From Desulfovibrio sp. (lineage in GTDB: Bacteria > Desulfobacterota > Desulfovibrionia > Desulfovibrionales > Desulfovibrionaceae): a DNA stretch of 17,631 bases. The translations under genes were made by a program, and so were the position numbers. The first letter of the stretch is position 1. Every line of letters begins with the position of its first letter. Of this stretch, positions 14,447-17,631 are shown in pieces. The notes beneath the pieces are model-generated. The model saw only the letters and a program-made list of their open reading frames with translations. It was not told the origin of the DNA and searched no databases. The stretch lies in the NCBI GenBank assembly GCA_031282465.1, contig JAITDR010000110.1:1-17631 (forward strand), in the 5' to 3' direction.

Positions 14447-16447
14447 ATGGATTTGCCCCTTCTTAATGAACTCGTAACCATCTTTTGTTTGTCTATACTC
14501 GTCATCTACGGATGTCACAAAATAAAAATTCCGCCCGTGGTGGGGTTCCTTTTGACCGGGGTAGTCTGCGGTCCTTACGGACTGGGTCTGGTCAGCGCCG
14601 TGCATGAAGTCGAACTGATGGCCGAAATCGGCATCGTGCTGCTGATGTTTTCCATAGGAATGGAATTATCCGTAAGCGAGTTGATGCGCCTGCGCAAGCC
14701 GGTGTTCTTGGGGGGGGCGCTGCAGGTCGGGCTGACTACTCTGGTTGTTGTACCCGTTGCGCTGTTCGCGTTCGGATCTTTAAACAGGGCAGTGTTCGCG
14801 GGTTTTCTCGCGGCCCTGTCGTCCACAGCCATCGTATTGAAAATATTGCAGCAATCCGGACAAATGGAGAGTCCGTACGGGCGCATTGCTCTTTCCATAC
14901 TCATTTTTCAGGATTTGGTCATCGTGCCTATGGTGCTGGCGGTCCCCCTGCTGGCCGGGAGCGGTTTGAGCGGCGGAGGGACGGGGATAGACCTGCTGCT
15001 GTCCGGACTGAAGACCGTCGGACTGATGGGCGGCGGCTTTCTGCTGGCGCGCAAGCTGGTGCCCGCCGGGTTGGCCCTGGTGGTGAAAACGCGCAGCCGG
15101 GAGTTGTTTCTTATCACGACCTTGGGCATCTGTCTTTCCATTGCCCTGATTACCTCCACCCTCGGCCTTTCACTGTCTTTGGGAGCCTTTATGGCCGGGC
15201 TTATCATGTCCGAGTCCGAGTACAGCCACAGCGCGCTGGAGGGAATTTTGCCGTTCAAGGAGATATTCACGAGCCTTTTTTTCACGTCCGTGGGCATGTT
15301 GCTGAACCTGGGCTTTTTCACCGCCCACCTTTTGGAAATTGCGGCCGTCACGGTTTTTCTCCTGTTCTGCAAGACGCTGGTTGTGCTGCCGGTCAGCCTG
15401 CTGCTGGGCTATCCGTTGCGCCCGGCGATTATTGCCGGGCTGGCACTGTGCCAGATCGGGGAATTTTCTTTTGTTCTGGCCAAGTCCGGCTTTGATCACG
15501 GGCTGATTCTGCCCGATTCGTACCAGATTTTTCTGGCTGCGAGCATTGCGACGATGGCCGCCGCGCCCTTTCTCATTGCCGCCGCTCCGCGTTTCGCCTC
15601 CGCCGTTGCCGGTTCGCCCCTCGTCACCCGCCTGACCGCCGGCAAGTTGCGTGTCGACGAGGAGACCATGCCGGAAGATGCGGCGTTGCACGATCATCTG
15701 ATTATCATCGGCTTCGGCATAGGGGGGAAATATCTGGCCAGGACGGCCAAACTGTCCGGTATTCCGTACACCATTCTGGAGATGAACCCCGATACGGTGC
15801 GCGCGTATGCCTGCACGGAACCCATAAGTTACGGCGATGCCACGCATCCTTCAGTGCTCCGGGCGCTCGGGGTTGCGCGGGCCAGGGTGCTGGCCGTCGT
15901 CATTTCCGACCCGGCGGCGGCGCGCGGTATTACGGAAGCAGCCAGGCATATGGCCCCCGGACTGCATATTGTAGTGCGCACGCGTTTTCTCGGCGAGGTT
16001 GAGGCCCTGCATGAACTCGGCGCGAGCGACGTCATTCCCGAAGAGTTTGAAACGGCGGTGGAAATCTTTACGCGCGTGCTTTCCAGGTATCTTGTGCCGC
16101 GTGCGGACATTGAGCAGTTTGTGCATGACGTGCGCTCGGAAAACTATGCCATGGCGCGTAAGCTGCATGTGCCGGGAATCCCTCTGGAGGCTCTTCGGAA
16201 ACAAATGCCGGAAATCAACGTCACAGCCGTGGGCGTGGAAGCGCAATCGCCTCTGGACGGAGTGACTCTTGCCGATTCCGAGCTGCGCGCGAAGCACGGT
16301 CTTACCGTCATCGGCGTGCTGCACGGCGACGAGATTGTCGCGAATCCCGGCGGGAGCTTCATGCTCCGGGCCGGGGACGTGGCGTATGTTTTTGCCGGTT
16401 CGGAAGTGGTCAGCCGGGCAGCGCCGCTCTTTTCCGCAGGGAAATGA
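14447..16447 (+). CDS. KefB/CPA2-type cation/proton antiporter with TrkA domains
   Basis: A 666-residue membrane protein. Residues 1-385 form the CPA2 antiporter domain with about 12-13 membrane segments, including the conserved Q155-D156 (LIFQDLVIVP), GAFMAGLIMSESEYSH (246-261) and LCQIGEFSFVLAKSG (334-348). A TrkA-N/RCK nucleotide-binding domain follows (about 415-530) with GFGIGG (422-427) and YGDATHPSVL, then a TrkA-C domain (about 580-655). It probably exchanges K+ or Na+ for H+, gated by a bound nucleotide. It is longer than E. coli KefB (~600 residues) because of the TrkA-C domain, and closer to YbaL/RosB-like members. GGGAG (14437-14441) precedes ATG 14447. It is divergent from the orphan ABC ATPase, with about 120 bp between starts. 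Confidence 0.87.
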   Translation: MDLPLLNELVTIFCLSILVIYGCHKIKIPPVVGFLLTGVVCGPYGLGLVSAVHEVELMAEIGIVLLMFSIGMELSVSELMRLRKPVFLGGALQVGLTTLVVVPVALFAFGSLNRAVFAGFLAALSSTAIVLKILQQSGQMESPYGRIALSILIFQDLVIVPMVLAVPLLAGSGLSGGGTGIDLLLSGLKTVGLMGGGFLLARKLVPAGLALVVKTRSRELFLITTLGICLSIALITSTLGLSLSLGAFMAGLIMSESEYSHSALEGILPFKEIFTSLFFTSVGMLLNLGFFTAHLLEIAAVTVFLLFCKTLVVLPVSLLLGYPLRPAIIAGLALCQIGEFSFVLAKSGFDHGLILPDSYQIFLAASIATMAAAPFLIAAAPRFASAVAGSPLVTRLTAGKLRVDEETMPEDAALHDHLIIIGFGIGGKYLARTAKLSGIPYTILEMNPDTVRAYACTEPISYGDATHPSVLRALGVARARVLAVVISDPAAARGITEAARHMAPGLHIVVRTRFLGEVEALHELGASDVIPEEFETAVEIFTRVLSRYLVPRADIEQFVHDVRSENYAMARKLHVPGIPLEALRKQMPEINVTAVGVEAQSPLDGVTLADSELRAKHGLTVIGVLHGDEIVANPGGSFMLRAGDVAYVFAGSEVVSRAAPLFSAGK

Positions 16448-16513
16448 CGCAGCGGAATCCGAACGGGGACGCGGGAGAATCATTTGCCTCGCATCGGCGC
16501 AGATCGACCTGCC

Positions 16514-16584
16514 GGGAGAGTTTGGGGGCTGTGAACGTCGGGCACGGCGCGCGGCAGGGAGAGTTTGGGGGCTGTGAACGTCGG
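16514..16584. repeat. Perfect 28-bp direct repeat, two copies, period 43 bp
   Basis: Copies at 16514-16541 and 16557-16584 are identical over 28 bases (beginning GGGAGAGTTTGGGGGCTGTG, ending AACGTCGG) with a 15-bp spacer between. They lie in the 161-bp gap between the antiporter and the transglycosylase, which converge there. Short GGGAGA motifs recur at about 16471 and 16599, hinting at a decayed larger array. The repeat contains no clear hairpin. Confidence 0.8.
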
Positions 16585-16608
16585 ATAGGACGCGCCCGGG
16601 AGACGAGA

Positions 16609-17631
16609 TTACGGCAGCAGACTTTTGTAATCGCCGAGAGCGCGGACCGCGGCGCGTGCGGGGACCGGCCGGAGGCGACGCAGACTCGGATTCAGACGCG
16701 CCGAAGGGACGCCGAAGCCGGGCAGCGCGGCGCTTTCAGGTGAAATTTTTCCCGCCAGGGCGCGTTCCATGCGTTTTGCCGCCCCAAGAACGAAAGAGGC
16801 ATAAAAGCCGTCGTCGTTGTAGGCCATGAGTACTTTGCGGCGTTGTTCGTCCGTGGCCGCGCCGCGCCAGCCGTGGGCTTCCAGGTAGCTGGCGGCGCTG
16901 TGGGCGGCATCCGCCGTGGTATACAGATTGATTTTTCCGTCCCCGTCGCCGTCGACGCCGAAGCGTCCGATATTGGAAGGCATAAACTGGCACAATCCGA
17001 CGGCCCCGTATATGGAACCGGGAATGCGCGCAGCATCCAGCCCCGTTGCTTCGCACCAGCGCAGCAGGGCGACGACTTCTCCGTATGCGCGCTCGGAACG
17101 CAGGCGCAACGTATCGGCCAGACGCGCGGCGTTGATTCTCCGCGCCTGGCGGGCGTTGCCGCAGGCGGCGAGTTGCGCGGCATCGGTCGTCTGCGCCATG
17201 CATGCCGACGCGCGCAGGGCGATATCCCGGCCCAGGTCCCGACCCATTGCCGTTTCCACCAGCATGAGACTCAAAAGCACGGAACGCCGTACCCCGTACT
17301 TCTTTTCAACGGCCTGCAGCATTGCATCCTGTTGTTTGACGAACTCAAGGCAGTCGCCGACGGTAACTTCCTGCAGCGAGGGTTCAAAGCCGGCGGGCGG
17401 TTCCGGCGTCGGCGCATCGTCCCGGTTGACGCCGATGCCGGGGGTGCCGAACAGTTCCTGCAGTTTGAGACCCATGTATGCCGGAGTAAAGGCGCGCGGG
17501 CCGAGACGCGCGAAAAGAGCTTCAATGTACGCACGGGAGAAGCCGTCCGCGACAAGACGCTCCATCAGCGGAGCAAAGGCGGGGTCGCCGCGAAGCGGCA
17601 CATCGCCCGCCGCCGTGCCGGGCAGACAGAG
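16609..17631 (-). CDS. MltB-type lytic murein transglycosylase (5' end missing)
   Basis: The frame runs from the right edge to TAA-type stop at 16609, giving 340 visible residues; the start lies outside the window. It cleaves peptidoglycan glycan strands in the periplasm, leaving 1,6-anhydro ends. The catalytic Glu is at 17254-17256 in LMLVETAMGRDLG, followed by the SLT_2 family motifs GSIYGAVGLCQFMPSNIGRF and VDGDGDGKINL (an EF-hand-like loop, calcium-binding in MltB) and YNDDGFYASFVL. The residues at the edge (LCLPGTAAGDVPL) could be the end of a signal peptide, but that cannot be tested here. A GTG at 17601 exists in frame but is probably internal. It converges with the antiporter gene across the repeat region. 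Confidence 0.88.
   Translation of the reverse strand, partial: LCLPGTAAGDVPLRGDPAFAPLMERLVADGFSRAYIEALFARLGPRAFTPAYMGLKLQELFGTPGIGVNRDDAPTPEPPAGFEPSLQEVTVGDCLEFVKQQDAMLQAVEKKYGVRRSVLLSLMLVETAMGRDLGRDIALRASACMAQTTDAAQLAACGNARQARRINAARLADTLRLRSERAYGEVVALLRWCEATGLDAARIPGSIYGAVGLCQFMPSNIGRFGVDGDGDGKINLYTTADAAHSAASYLEAHGWRGAATDEQRRKVLMAYNDDGFYASFVLGAAKRMERALAGKISPESAALPGFGVPSARLNPSLRRLRPVPARAAVRALGDYKSLLP

Noticed and set aside
13554..14477. 307-codon plus-strand frame opposite the oligopeptide-type ATPase
   Set aside because: The minus strand carries all ABC ATPase motifs; the plus frame shows none and runs into the antiporter start.
16514..16584. CRISPR mini-array (28-bp repeat, 15-bp spacer)
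   Set aside because: Only two repeats, spacer too short, no dyad in the repeat and no cas genes.

Overview
The window looks like chromosome of a sulfate-reducing bacterium of the Desulfovibrio group (Desulfobacterota). The reasons are a GC-rich background, a LutC-type protein followed by a fused LutB/LutA-type iron-sulfur protein (as in the organic-acid oxidation cluster of Desulfovibrio), and good Shine-Dalgarno sites throughout. The genus is inferred from gene content; no comparison was run.

Layout: (1) 1-2960, + strand: the tail of an unidentified gene, then two lactate-utilisation genes (LutC-like LUD protein; LUD + 2x[4Fe-4S] + CCG-domain fusion). (2) 2961-4837, +: a GNRA-capped hairpin, a YhaM-type OB/HD exoribonuclease gene and thymidylate kinase (tmk). 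(3) 4863-7000, - strand: a visibly AT-richer block with a two-gene operon: a small ABC-3C 'middle component 6'-like protein and a DUF2326 SMC-like ABC ATPase. It has its own sigma70-type promoter and no visible third component. (4) 7071-13487, +: a control region with three palindromes and a textbook -24/-12 (sigma54) promoter, driving a six-gene operon: amidase-signature hydrolase, LivK-type binding protein, LivH, LivM, LivG, LivF. Hairpins and a tandem 32-bp repeat lie between livK and livH. (5) 13509-14324, -: an orphan oligopeptide-type ABC ATPase, convergent with livF. (6) 14447-16447, +: a KefB/CPA2-type cation/proton antiporter with TrkA-N/TrkA-C domains. (7) 16448-16608: a non-coding gap with a perfect 28-bp direct repeat. 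(8) 16609-17631, -: an MltB-type lytic transglycosylase whose 5' end is cut by the window edge.

How the parts work together: region 1 would feed electrons from lactate into energy metabolism. Region 4 reads as an uptake-and-hydrolysis unit: the ABC importer brings in an amide or amino-acid-like compound and the cytoplasmic amidase releases ammonia or an acid, which fits sigma54 control. Region 3 is the best candidate for an unusual system: an ABC-3C-type conflict/defence pair without its usual effector, placed between housekeeping tmk and the amide operon.
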